A DNA stretch of 64,000 bases from an uncultured Cellulomonadaceae bacterium (GTDB lineage Bacteria > Actinomycetota > Actinomycetes > Actinomycetales > Cellulomonadaceae). The first letter of the stretch is position 1. Every line of letters begins with the position of its first letter. A program made the translations under genes and the position numbers. The DNA lies in NCBI GenBank assembly GCA_947495165.1, contig CANLXM010000002.1, positions 731,237 to 795,236 of the forward strand. The letters run 5' to 3'. Positions 1 to 8,190 of the stretch are shown here, piece after piece. Under the pieces are notes generated by a model. It had not been told where the DNA came from and searched no databases. It saw only the letters and a program-made list of their open reading frames with translations.

Positions 1-1131
1 GTCTCCGGTGTGCGCTGGGGCGCCGTGGTGCTGGTGCTGAGCGAGGTGACGCACCCCGAGCAGCTCTCAGAGCACGTGCTCGGCCTCGCCACGACGCTGC
101 GCTCCTTGGCCACTGGCGCGCGGATCGTGACGATCTCCCGCCAGGCGACGTCGTCGGACGCTCCCGCGGTGGCCGCGGCGCGCCAGGGCGTGGACGGCCT
201 GGTGCGCTCGATCGCCAAGGAGCTGCGGGGCGGGGCGACCGCGAACGGCATCGTGCTGGCCGGTGACGCGCGCGCTGGCGCCGAGGGCACGCTCGCGCCG
301 CTGCGGTTCTTCCTGTCGGGCAGGTCGGCGTACGTCGACGGCCAGTTCCTCACGGTCAACGACGCCGACGTCGCCGCCCCGGCCGACCTGGACAAGCCCC
401 TCGCGGGCCGGGTCGCCGTCGTCACGGGCGCGGCCCGGGGCATCGGTGCGGCGATTGCGACGACACTCGCCCGCGACGGGGCGCGCCTCGTGCTGGTCGA
501 CGTCCCGCCGGCCGGGGAGCACCTGGCGAAGGTCGCGAACGAGACGCGCGGCACGGCCCTACAGCTCGACATCACGGCGCCCGACGCCGGGCAGCGGATC
601 CTCGAGCACGCCCAGGCACGCCACGGGCGGCTCGACATCGTCGTGCACAACGCCGGCATCACGCGCGACAAGCTGCTCGCCAACATGTCCGAGGACAAGT
701 GGGACTCGGTCATCGCGGTGAACATCGCGGCGCAGCTGCGCATCAACGACTACCTGCTCGCGTCCGACGCCTTCACGGACGCGCCGCGCATCGTCTCGCT
801 CGCCTCGACGTCGGGCATCGCGGGCAACCGCGGGCAGACGAACTACGCGGCGTCCAAGGCCGGGGTCATCGGCATGGTCCGCTCGACGGCGCCGCTGCTC
901 GCGGACGTCTCCGGCACGGCCAACGCGATCGCACCGGGGTTCATCGCCACGGAGATGACGGCGCGCATGCCGTTCGGGACCCGCGAGGTCGCGGCGCGGC
1001 TGAACGCCCTCACGCAGGCCGGCCGCCCGGTCGACGTCGCCGAGGCGGTCGCGTTCCTGGCCTCCCCCGGCGCGGGCGCGGTCACCGGTCAGGTGCTGCG
1101 CGTGTGCGGGCAGAACCTCGTGGGGGCGTGA
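1..1131 (+). CDS. fabG: 3-oxoacyl-ACP reductase, high-molecular-weight FabG (5' partial)
   Basis: Short-chain dehydrogenase that reduces 3-ketoacyl thioesters with NAD(P)H in fatty-acid metabolism. The reading frame is open to the first base, so the true start lies outside the window. The visible 376 residues hold a degenerate N-terminal Rossmann part (about 1-125) followed by a canonical SDR domain with the nucleotide loop TGAARGIG, the NAG motif (VVHNAGIT) and the catalytic S...YAASK tetrad. This two-part layout, about 450 residues in full, is that of mycobacterial FabG4. Its stop overlaps the GTG start of the next gene (GTGA), so the two are translationally coupled, as for the FabG4-HtdX neighbours in mycobacteria. 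Confidence 0.9.
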   Translation, partial: VSGVRWGAVVLVLSEVTHPEQLSEHVLGLATTLRSLATGARIVTISRQATSSDAPAVAAARQGVDGLVRSIAKELRGGATANGIVLAGDARAGAEGTLAPLRFFLSGRSAYVDGQFLTVNDADVAAPADLDKPLAGRVAVVTGAARGIGAAIATTLARDGARLVLVDVPPAGEHLAKVANETRGTALQLDITAPDAGQRILEHAQARHGRLDIVVHNAGITRDKLLANMSEDKWDSVIAVNIAAQLRINDYLLASDAFTDAPRIVSLASTSGIAGNRGQTNYAASKAGVIGMVRSTAPLLADVSGTANAIAPGFIATEMTARMPFGTREVAARLNALTQAGRPVDVAEAVAFLASPGAGAVTGQVLRVCGQNLVGA

Positions 1132-2036
1132 GCGTGGCGCGGCTCGAGGTGCCCGCGGACCTGCGGGTCCGGACCGTCGCGATGCCGCGGCTCGGTGCGC
1201 TGTATGCGCGCGGTGCGGGTGGGGCGGTCCGGGGCGCGCTGCCCGGTGGGTCGCGTCCGTCGCCGGCGCTGCCCTCGGTGGGTCACCGCGTCCGGGGCGT
1301 GCGCCCCGACGTCGGACACCTGACGGCGTACCAGCACCTGCTGGCCGAGCGCGGCAGCGACGAGCTGCCGTCCGGCTACCTGCACGTGCTCGCGTTCCCC
1401 GTCGCGACGTCGGTCATGGTCGACCCGGACTTCCCGGCGCCGCTGCTCGGGATGGTGCACCTGGCCAACCGCGCGTCGCTGCTGCGTCCGGTGACCGTGA
1501 CCGAGGAGCTCGAGATCACGACGTGGACGCAGGACCTGCGGCCGCACAAGCGCGGGGCGCAGCTCGACGTCGTCGCGCAGGTCTCGGTCGACGGGGAGGT
1601 CGCCTGGGAGGGCGTCTCGACGTACCTGGCCAAGGGCATGCGCGTGCCGGGCGAGGCGGTCGAGGTCGAGCGTCCCGATGCCGACGCACGCGCGGACGCC
1701 CCGATCGTGTGGTCGCTGCCCGCGAGCGCGGGTCGCGCGTACGCGGCCGTGTCGGGCGACGTGAACCCGATCCACCTGTCGGCGCTCTCGGCCAAGGCGT
1801 TCGGCTTCCCGCGGGCGATCGCGCACGGCATGTACACCGCGGCGCGGGCGCTGTCCGACGTCGGCGTCGCCCGCGGGTCGACCTACGACTGGACGGTCGA
1901 GTTCGCCAAGCCGGTCCTGCTGCCGGGCAAGGTCGCGGTCTCGATCGATCAGACTCCTGACGGCGCGTTCGTCTACGAGGGTCGCAACCCGAGGTCGGGC
2001 AAGCTCCACCTGCGCGGCGAGGTGACCCCGCGCTGA
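1128..2036 (+). CDS. MaoC-family (R)-3-hydroxyacyl-thioester dehydratase, HtdX-like
   Basis: Double hot-dog enoyl-thioester hydratase of 302 residues. The second half carries the hydratase-2 motif GDVNPIH, with the catalytic Asp and His four residues apart, followed by AIAHGMYTA. The N-terminal half is a degenerate hot-dog fold. The GTG at 1128 was chosen because it overlaps the upstream fabG stop by four bases; longer extensions of this frame only run through fabG. With the preceding reductase it forms a reduction-dehydration pair for fatty-acyl chains, the same gene order as Rv0242c-Rv0241c of M. tuberculosis. Substrate chain length cannot be read from the sequence. Confidence 0.85.
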   Translation: MSVARLEVPADLRVRTVAMPRLGALYARGAGGAVRGALPGGSRPSPALPSVGHRVRGVRPDVGHLTAYQHLLAERGSDELPSGYLHVLAFPVATSVMVDPDFPAPLLGMVHLANRASLLRPVTVTEELEITTWTQDLRPHKRGAQLDVVAQVSVDGEVAWEGVSTYLAKGMRVPGEAVEVERPDADARADAPIVWSLPASAGRAYAAVSGDVNPIHLSALSAKAFGFPRAIAHGMYTAARALSDVGVARGSTYDWTVEFAKPVLLPGKVAVSIDQTPDGAFVYEGRNPRSGKLHLRGEVTPR

Positions 2037-2075
2037 GCTCGCGCTGATCGCGAGCCCCGAGCCGCGAGCCGCACC

Positions 2076-2126
2076 AACCTCGGAGCACTTCTGCACGCGT
2101 TCGCCGTGCAGAAGTGCTCCGAAGTT
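2076..2126. terminator. long symmetric hairpin between convergent genes
   Basis: Arms 2081-2096 and 2106-2121 are perfectly complementary over 16 bases. Pairing extends to 2076 and 2126 with a single mismatch, around a 9-base loop. It sits between the convergent maoC-like and GH31 genes and lacks a T-run, so it probably acts as a bidirectional terminator. Confidence 0.65.
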
Positions 2127-2151
2127 TGCCAGCCGGGAGGGCGGAGGGCGG

Positions 2152-4602
2152 CTAGAGCGTCAGGGTCAGCGCGAAGGCCTCGCGCGCGTTCTCGAACGTC
2201 GCCGTCGCGCCGTCGAGCGAGAGCGCATCGCCGTCGAGGGTCGCCGACGTCGGCACTTCCCCGTGCACGACGACGCGGAACGACGTCCGTGCGTGCTCGG
2301 GGTAGCCGTCGCCCTCGACCTCGGCGCGGACCGTCACCTGGTCCCCCGCCCGCTGCACCTCGAACGACGTCCGCACCCGAGCGCCGTCGTCGGCCGCGAA
2401 GGTGAGCCCGTCGTCCTCCTGCAGGAACGACGTGTGCACGGCCTCGTCGCCCTCGCCGGGCAGGAACACGTGCAGCTCGACCACGTCCGGGTGGTGGCCC
2501 GTGGTCGAGGCAGGGGCGGTCGGCCACATCGGGATCACCGCACCGCCGCGGGCATAGGTCGGGATCCGGTCCATGGGCGTCGGCGCGACCAAGAACTGCT
2601 GGCCGTGGAACCGCTCGCCCGAGTGCCAGTCGTACCAGGTGCCCGCCGGGAGGTAGACCTGCCGTGCGGTCGTGCCCGCCTCGATCACCGGCGCGACGAG
2701 GAGGTCGGGGCCGAACAGGTACTCGTCGTCGAGCTCGCGGACCATGGGGTCGTCCTGGTGGTCGAACACCAGCGGCCGCTGCACGGGGGCGCCGGTCTCG
2801 GACGCGCGCAGGAACGCCGCGTACAGGTACGGCATGAGCCGGTAGCGCAGCTCGATGGCCGCGCGCACGCCGTCACGCACCGCGTCCCCGAACGACCACG
2901 CGTACTGGTCCACGTTCCCGGCGGCGGAGTGGTTGCGGCAGAACGGCGTGAGGGCCCCGTACTGCATCCAGCGCAGGAACAGCTCGGGGTTGGAGTGCCC
3001 CATGAACCCGCCGATGTCCGCGCCGACGAACGCCTGCCCGCTGAGCCCGAGCCCGCCGGCCATGGGCATGCTGAGCCACAGGTGGTCCCAGCGGGACATG
3101 TTGTCGCCCATCCAGTTCGCGGCGTAGCGCTGGATGCCCGCGAACCCGGCGCGGGAGAGCACGAAGGTCCGCTTGTCCGGCATCTCGGCGAGCAGGCCCT
3201 GCGTGGTGCCCATCGCCATGAGCAGCGCGTACTGGTTGTGGTACTTGGCGTGGGACGCGCGGCCGTGGTCGAACCGCATCGCGTGCGGCTCGATCGCCCC
3301 GGTCGCAGGCTCGTTCATGTCGTTCCAGATGCCCGCGAGCCCCGAGCGCACGTGCGCGGCGTTGAGCTCGCCCCACCAGGCCCGGCCCTCCTCGGTCGCG
3401 AAGTCCGGGAAGGTGGTGTTCCCCGGCCACACCTCCCCGATGTAGAGGTCGCCGCCCTCGGTGCGGCACAGGACGTCCTTGGCGACGGCGTCGTCGAACA
3501 CCGCGTAGCCGGGGTCGTGCTTCACCCCGGGGTCGATGATCGTGATGACGCGGAACCCGTCGTCGGCCAGGCGCGCGAGCATGCCCGGAGCGTCCGGGAA
3601 CTTCTCGGTGTCCCACGTGAAGACGCGGTAGCCGTCCATGTAGTCGATGTCGAGCCACAGGGCGTCGCACGGGATCTCGTCGGCGCGGTGCCGGGCGGCG
3701 ATCTCCTCGACCTTGTCCTGCGTGTAGTCGAACCAGCGGCACTGGTGGTAGCCGAGCGACCACAGCGGCGGCGGCGCGGTGCGGCCCGTGAGCCACGTGT
3801 ACCGCTCGAGGATGTCGGGGATCCGCGGGCCGGCAAACACGTACTCGACGTACTGGCCGCCCGTGACGTGGATGCGGTACTCGTCGTCGGGCGTGAAGTC
3901 GTAGTGCGAGCGGTAGGCGTTGTCGAGGAACGAGGCCGCGACGCCGCCGTCGGACGCGTGGTGGTAGAAGAACGGGATCGAGACGTAGTACGGGTCGAAC
4001 TCCGTGCTCGTGTTGTCCGAGCGTGGATCGTCCGCAGCCTTCTGGAGGGCGAACTCCCCGGATGCGGTCGGGCTGAGGACGTCGGTGTTCCACAGCGTGA
4101 AGTCGCGCCCGCGCCGGTTCTGCCCGCCGGTCTTCTCGCCCAGGCCGTAGATCGCGTCCTGCATGCCCGCCCGGCGGCGCACGACGAACTCGTCGTTGAG
4201 GGTGGCGTACGGCCACCACACGCCGTCCGAGTCCTGGTAGGTCTCGACGACGGCGCTCCCGTCCGTCCGGTGCACGTCCAGCCGGAACGGGCTGAAGTAG
4301 ACCGAGACGACGACGGCGGTCGTGCGCAGGCGGACGACGTCGTCGGCGTGCTCGACCTCGAACGTTGCCGGGCGCTCGAACGGGTCGACGCACACGGCGT
4401 GCGTCGGGTGCTCGTCGAAGCGGCCGCCGCGGCTGATCGACAGCCGTATGACGTCGTCCCGCACCACCTCGACCCGCAGTCGCTCTCCCGTGGTCCCGCC
4501 GCCACCGAGCGCGGCCTCGAGCCCGCGGCCCGTCTTCGTGACGTCCGCAGCGGTCTCGAACCGCAGGTAGGTGGCGGTCTGCTGGGCGGTGGGGAACGGC
4601 AC
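2152..4602 (-). CDS. glycoside hydrolase family 31 alpha-glucosidase or alpha-xylosidase
   Basis: Retaining glycosidase of 816 residues, probably cytoplasmic since no signal peptide is seen; it would release terminal alpha-glucose or alpha-xylose from oligosaccharides. The nucleophile Asp lies in WNDMNEP (about residue 427) and the likely acid/base Asp in WMGDN (about 500); GADIGGF is a further family motif. An N-terminal beta domain precedes the barrel and a C-terminal beta region follows it. The GTG at 4602 is preferred because an AAGGAG ribosome site lies 6-7 bases upstream; the open frame runs much further upstream but has no family similarity there. It stands alone, without a transporter, so the substrate is unresolved. 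Confidence 0.9.
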   Translation of the reverse strand: MPFPTAQQTATYLRFETAADVTKTGRGLEAALGGGGTTGERLRVEVVRDDVIRLSISRGGRFDEHPTHAVCVDPFERPATFEVEHADDVVRLRTTAVVVSVYFSPFRLDVHRTDGSAVVETYQDSDGVWWPYATLNDEFVVRRRAGMQDAIYGLGEKTGGQNRRGRDFTLWNTDVLSPTASGEFALQKAADDPRSDNTSTEFDPYYVSIPFFYHHASDGGVAASFLDNAYRSHYDFTPDDEYRIHVTGGQYVEYVFAGPRIPDILERYTWLTGRTAPPPLWSLGYHQCRWFDYTQDKVEEIAARHRADEIPCDALWLDIDYMDGYRVFTWDTEKFPDAPGMLARLADDGFRVITIIDPGVKHDPGYAVFDDAVAKDVLCRTEGGDLYIGEVWPGNTTFPDFATEEGRAWWGELNAAHVRSGLAGIWNDMNEPATGAIEPHAMRFDHGRASHAKYHNQYALLMAMGTTQGLLAEMPDKRTFVLSRAGFAGIQRYAANWMGDNMSRWDHLWLSMPMAGGLGLSGQAFVGADIGGFMGHSNPELFLRWMQYGALTPFCRNHSAAGNVDQYAWSFGDAVRDGVRAAIELRYRLMPYLYAAFLRASETGAPVQRPLVFDHQDDPMVRELDDEYLFGPDLLVAPVIEAGTTARQVYLPAGTWYDWHSGERFHGQQFLVAPTPMDRIPTYARGGAVIPMWPTAPASTTGHHPDVVELHVFLPGEGDEAVHTSFLQEDDGLTFAADDGARVRTSFEVQRAGDQVTVRAEVEGDGYPEHARTSFRVVVHGEVPTSATLDGDALSLDGATATFENAREAFALTLTL

Positions 4603-4710
4603 GGGAGGGCTCCTTCGCTCGGGTCCTCCCAGGCTAGACCGGGGTGGTGTCTCAGTCCTCAGCGACCGCGCGTGGGCCTGTGGACGATGAGAACCACGTC
4701 TGATCAGCGC

Positions 4711-4716
4711 TACCGT
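4711..4716 (+). promoter_or_regulatory. candidate -10 element for a leaderless endonuclease mRNA
   Basis: TACCGT fits the actinobacterial TANNNT pattern and lies seven bases before the GTG at 4724. No ribosome-binding site precedes that start, so transcription probably begins at or next to the start codon. No clear -35 element is seen. Confidence 0.4.
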
Positions 4717-4723
4717 CTTCCCC

Positions 4724-6214
4724 GTGATGCTCCCCGACGGTTCACCCAACAGCGAGTCGCCTGCTTCCTTCTCCACGTTCCGCCCGGCCACGACGCCCGC
4801 CGAGGCGATCCTCCGCCTCCACACGCTCACGCGCACGCCGCCGCGCACCCGTGGAGAGAAGCGCGCACTTGTCGCTCTGAGTGATGCGCTCGAGCTCGAC
4901 ATCGAGATGTCCGTGACGAATGCCAGGCGCGGCAAGGCTCTCGCCGAGGCTCTCGGTGCGCCATGGGACGTAGACGTCCACACCCAGAAGAACAAGGTCA
5001 ACCTCGCTGGGCTGAACCTGCTCCTCGAGGCCGCTGCGGACGCCCGCCGGCACGGCCGGCTTACGGCATCAGCGCGACCCTCGCCCGAGACGCTGGTCGG
5101 TTCCGAGTGGGTCCATTTCAATGCGGCGATCTCGAAGATCGAGGCCGTCACGCGCATCGCGGCCTTGACCGGAGCGCCGCGGGAGACTCTCGGCCCGGGG
5201 AGCAAAGAGCGAAAGTCCGTGCTCCTGAACCTCGCCGACCGGTTGCTGCCCGATGCGGAGCTCGACCGCTCGAGCAAGACCCGGCTCGGCCGCGACATCG
5301 CTGCCCGGCTAGGGGTGGGGTGGACGGCGGACTGCAGCTCGACCGGCGAGACCATCTCGCTGCTCGGCCTCAACACTCTTCTTGCCGGCGCCGAGCGGCG
5401 ACTTGGAGTCCTCGGCTCGTCACTCTCTCAGGGACTCGCAGCCGACCCGGCCGCCGAGGGATCGGCACTGGTCGCCGCGCTGGCCGCGGCCCTGGGCGAC
5501 CGGCCCTGGGACGGCAGGCAAGCGACCACGTGGATGCGCCTGAACGGGCTGCGCGGGGCTAACGACAACGAGTGGCAAGGGTTCTACTTCGAGAGCTTCG
5601 CCCGACTCACCCTCGATGGCTCGTTCCCACCACCGACGCAGCTCCCACGCGTCCGGTACGGATCGACGGTCTTCGACTACGCCCTCTTCCGACCGTGGGA
5701 CCTCAAGGCGCACACGAGCGTCAAGCACCTGCCCGTGACCCGCATGGACAAGACCGAGTCCGCCACAGTGGTCCTCAACGATCAGGAGGCGATCCGAGCG
5801 GCCGTGGCCGAGCAGGGCCTTGGCTTCATCGTTCTCTCGGGCGCAGCGATCATGGACGAGGACGGGCAGTTCGTCGCGTGGCAGCGCGAGCAGAAGCAGG
5901 CAGCCGGCGTCTCGACCGCCCGCTCCAACAGCGGGCGGTCCCGGGTGCGCAAGGCAGCCTTCGTCCCGATCCGCATCGAGTGCTTCTGGATCCCCAGTCT
6001 GGTCGAGCTCGACCTCGCCATCGGCACGGGGGTGATCAAGCACCACGTGCAGGGTCGGCAGGCGCCGCGCGGAGAGGCCGAGGGCGGGCTCGCACGGCGG
6101 CCGAAGTACTCGATAGATCTCAACCGAGCACGCCCGACCTTCCTCATCGCATCGCACGAGTGGGATCGTCCCGAGGGCGCCCGCCCGTTCGTGCGACCGG
6201 GTCCGCGAGACTAG
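4724..6214 (+). CDS. probable type II restriction endonuclease, PD-(D/E)xK type, unrecognised family
   Basis: Protein of 496 residues directly before a C5-cytosine methyltransferase and a Vsr gene, which makes it the likely cognate restriction enzyme. I do not recognise the family. Residues 318-328 (FDYALFRPWDLK) look like a PD-(D/E)xK active site: Asp318, Asp326, Lys328, with Glu290 a possible extra acid. The N-terminal half contains two diverged copies of an 80-90 residue alpha-helical unit (about 27-110 and 139-227), each ending in a GLNxLL motif (LAGLNLLLEAA and LLGLNTLLAGA). These could be DNA-recognition domains. The start is GTG 4724 or the adjacent ATG 4727. Base composition looks less GC-rich than the neighbours, which suggests acquisition by transfer. 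Confidence 0.7.
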   Translation: MMLPDGSPNSESPASFSTFRPATTPAEAILRLHTLTRTPPRTRGEKRALVALSDALELDIEMSVTNARRGKALAEALGAPWDVDVHTQKNKVNLAGLNLLLEAAADARRHGRLTASARPSPETLVGSEWVHFNAAISKIEAVTRIAALTGAPRETLGPGSKERKSVLLNLADRLLPDAELDRSSKTRLGRDIAARLGVGWTADCSSTGETISLLGLNTLLAGAERRLGVLGSSLSQGLAADPAAEGSALVAALAAALGDRPWDGRQATTWMRLNGLRGANDNEWQGFYFESFARLTLDGSFPPPTQLPRVRYGSTVFDYALFRPWDLKAHTSVKHLPVTRMDKTESATVVLNDQEAIRAAVAEQGLGFIVLSGAAIMDEDGQFVAWQREQKQAAGVSTARSNSGRSRVRKAAFVPIRIECFWIPSLVELDLAIGTGVIKHHVQGRQAPRGEAEGGLARRPKYSIDLNRARPTFLIASHEWDRPEGARPFVRPGPRD

Positions 6215-6253
6215 CTATCCGCACCGCCCGTCAGTAGTGTCAGCACCAGCTGT

Positions 6254-6259
6254 TAAGCT
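6254..6259 (+). promoter_or_regulatory. candidate -10 element upstream of the methyltransferase
   Basis: TAAGCT lies in the 111-bp gap between endonuclease and methyltransferase, within an AT-richer stretch. It would allow the protecting methyltransferase to be expressed independently of the endonuclease. No good -35 was found and no controller-protein gene is present. Confidence 0.3.
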
Positions 6260-6325
6260 TGCTGAACCAGCACGACGAGCCTCGTCCAGGCGTGCGCGAT
6301 CCTGCCCAGCTCGACCCGGAGACCC

Positions 6326-7732
6326 ATGAACGCTACCGAGCCTTCCCGCTTCACCTACATCGATCTCTTCGCAGGCATCGGTGGCTTCGCTGCAGCCCTG
6401 GAGTCCTTCGGTGGGAGCGGCGTCTACTCGGTCGAGATCGACAAGGACGCCGCCGCCGTCTACGAGCGCAACTGGGGGCACTCGCCGCTCGGTGACATCA
6501 CCGAGGACGCCAACGACACGACGATGGCAGTCCCGCCCCACGACATCCTCGCGGCAGGATTTCCGTGCCAGCCGTTCTCGAAGTCGGGCGCCCAGCGCGG
6601 GATGGACGAGACAAGGGGCACCTTGTTCTTCAACATCATGAAGATCATCGAGGCTCACCACCCGACGGTCGTCGTGCTCGAAAATGTCCGGAACCTCGCG
6701 GGCCCTCGCCACCGCCACGAGTGGGAGGTGATCATCGATCTCCTACGTGCGGAGGGCTACCGAGTCTCCGCCGTCCCGGCAGTCTTCTCTCCGCACCTCC
6801 TGCCACTCGAACGAGGGGGCCGGCCGCAGGTCCGCGAACGCGTGTTCATCACCGCCACGTATGACCCTGACCACGTGATGGATCACGAGACCGTCACACC
6901 TCCGCTCGTCCACAAGGACGCTCGCGGCGAGGAAGACTGGGACCTCGCCCAGGACCTGCCGCTCGAAGAGTCTGTCGAGGACCCCCAGTACGCGCTCGGC
7001 CCCGACGAGGTCCGGTGGATCGACGCGTGGGACGAGTTCGTCCGACTCGTCTGGTCCGCCGAGACACGGCGAGCCGGCTCACACACCGTGCCCAAGCTGC
7101 CCGGTTTCCCCATCTGGGCCGATCACTGGGTACACGAGGCCGAGCTCGAGATCCCACTCGAGACACCGGCGTGGAAGGCCAACTTCCTCCGCAAGAACGC
7201 TGAGTTCTACACGCGACACCAGGCGCTCCTCGACGTCTGGCGTTCCCAGCACAAGATTCACGAGTTCCCGCCCTCCCGGCGGAAGCTCGAGTGGCAGGCT
7301 CAGAGCACACCCACGCTCTGGGAGTGCGTGATGCAGCTGCGCCCGTCAGGGATCCGGGCGAAGCGCCCCACGCACCTTCCCGCCCTGGTCGCGATCACGC
7401 AGACCTCGATCATCGGCCCGCAGCGTCGGCGCCTGACCCCGACCGAGGCTGCGAGACTCCAAGGCCTGCCGAAGACCTTCGACTTCGGCACCCAGCCACC
7501 CGCGAAGTCCTACAAGCAGCTGGGTAACGGTGTCTCGGTGGGAGCGGTCTGGCACGTCCTCAAGATGCACGTGGACCGCGACGCCAAGGTCCTCGAGACC
7601 ACGGAGCCAGGACGCGCGATCCTCAAGGCAGTCCGCGACGACGCACCCAAGTCTCCCGACGAGGTGCTGGAGCAGGTCGTCGCGCGGGGGCAGCAACGGT
7701 TCGCCGACGCGAAGGTCTCCAGCGAGGGTTGA
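6326..7732 (+). CDS. dcm: DNA (cytosine-5-)-methyltransferase, type II modification enzyme
   Basis: Transfers a methyl group from SAM to C5 of cytosine within a specific site, protecting host DNA from the neighbouring endonuclease. All family motifs are present in the 468 residues: motif I (YIDLFAGIGGF, from residue 11), motif IV with catalytic Cys81 (GFPCQPFSKSG), motif VI (LENVRNL, around 119), motif VIII (QVRERVFIT), and motifs IX-X (LTPTEAARLQGLP, YKQLGNGVSV). The long variable region between VIII and IX, about residues 190-360, is the target-recognition domain. The ATG at 6326 follows a GGAG. Its stop overlaps the start of vsr by one base, so the two are coupled. The recognised sequence cannot be deduced here. 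Confidence 0.95.
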   Translation: MNATEPSRFTYIDLFAGIGGFAAALESFGGSGVYSVEIDKDAAAVYERNWGHSPLGDITEDANDTTMAVPPHDILAAGFPCQPFSKSGAQRGMDETRGTLFFNIMKIIEAHHPTVVVLENVRNLAGPRHRHEWEVIIDLLRAEGYRVSAVPAVFSPHLLPLERGGRPQVRERVFITATYDPDHVMDHETVTPPLVHKDARGEEDWDLAQDLPLEESVEDPQYALGPDEVRWIDAWDEFVRLVWSAETRRAGSHTVPKLPGFPIWADHWVHEAELEIPLETPAWKANFLRKNAEFYTRHQALLDVWRSQHKIHEFPPSRRKLEWQAQSTPTLWECVMQLRPSGIRAKRPTHLPALVAITQTSIIGPQRRRLTPTEAARLQGLPKTFDFGTQPPAKSYKQLGNGVSVGAVWHVLKMHVDRDAKVLETTEPGRAILKAVRDDAPKSPDEVLEQVVARGQQRFADAKVSSEG

Positions 7733-8190
7733 TGTTGGGCGCACCTGTCCCACAGCATGTCCCGGCGCACCCCGGATCATCCTCCCAGGCGGTATCGGCT
7801 CGGATGGCGGGCGCTCGCCGTCGGGACACCGCCCCCGAGCTCACCCTCCGGCGCGAGCTCCATGCGCGGGGGCTCCGCTACCGCGTTGCCTTCCCGGTTC
7901 CGGGTCAGCGCCGCCGCACGATAGACGTCGCATTCACACGCCTGCGAGTCGCAGTATTCGTCGACGGTTGCTTCTGGCACGGCTGCCCCGAGCACGGCAC
8001 GTCGCCGCGAGCCAACTCCGAGTGGTGGCGCCAAAAGTTGGCCGCGAACGCAGCCCGCGATCTCGACACGGACCGCGTTCTCTCTGAGGCGGGCTGGATC
8101 GTGGTCCGCATCTGGGAGCACGAGACGGCGGTGACTGCGGCCGACCTCGTGGTCGACGCACTCAGTCGTCGTCGCCCACGCGTGGGCTAG
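7732..8190 (+). CDS. vsr: very short patch repair endonuclease Vsr
   Basis: Nicks DNA 5' of the T in T:G mismatches that arise when 5-methylcytosine deaminates, so it counters mutation at the methylated sites. The 152 residues show the conserved Vsr series: ELTLRRELHARGLRYR, the core DVAFTRLRVAVFVDGCFWHGCP with its active-site Asp and zinc ligands, W..K...N..RD, and the C-terminal GWIVVRIWEHE. The ATG at 7732 shares its A with the methyltransferase stop (TGATG), which implies translational coupling. The 3' end overlaps the convergent membrane-protein gene by 29 bp. Its presence supports a C5-methylcytosine product for the upstream enzyme. Confidence 0.93.
   Translation: MLGAPVPQHVPAHPGSSSQAVSARMAGARRRDTAPELTLRRELHARGLRYRVAFPVPGQRRRTIDVAFTRLRVAVFVDGCFWHGCPEHGTSPRANSEWWRQKLAANAARDLDTDRVLSEAGWIVVRIWEHETAVTAADLVVDALSRRRPRVG

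Noticed and set aside
4603..4723. Attachment site or direct repeats bordering the restriction island
   Set aside because: No tRNA, integrase or matching repeat was found when comparing this gap with 8191-9400.
2263..4884. 873-codon open frame on the plus strand
   Set aside because: It lies antisense to the GH31 gene and has the Arg/Val/Gly/His-rich composition of a shadow frame in high-GC DNA.
6215..6325. Possible controller (C) protein gene or C-box between endonuclease and methyltransferase
   Set aside because: No small open frame with a helix-turn-helix and no clear paired C-box; only a -10-like element was kept.
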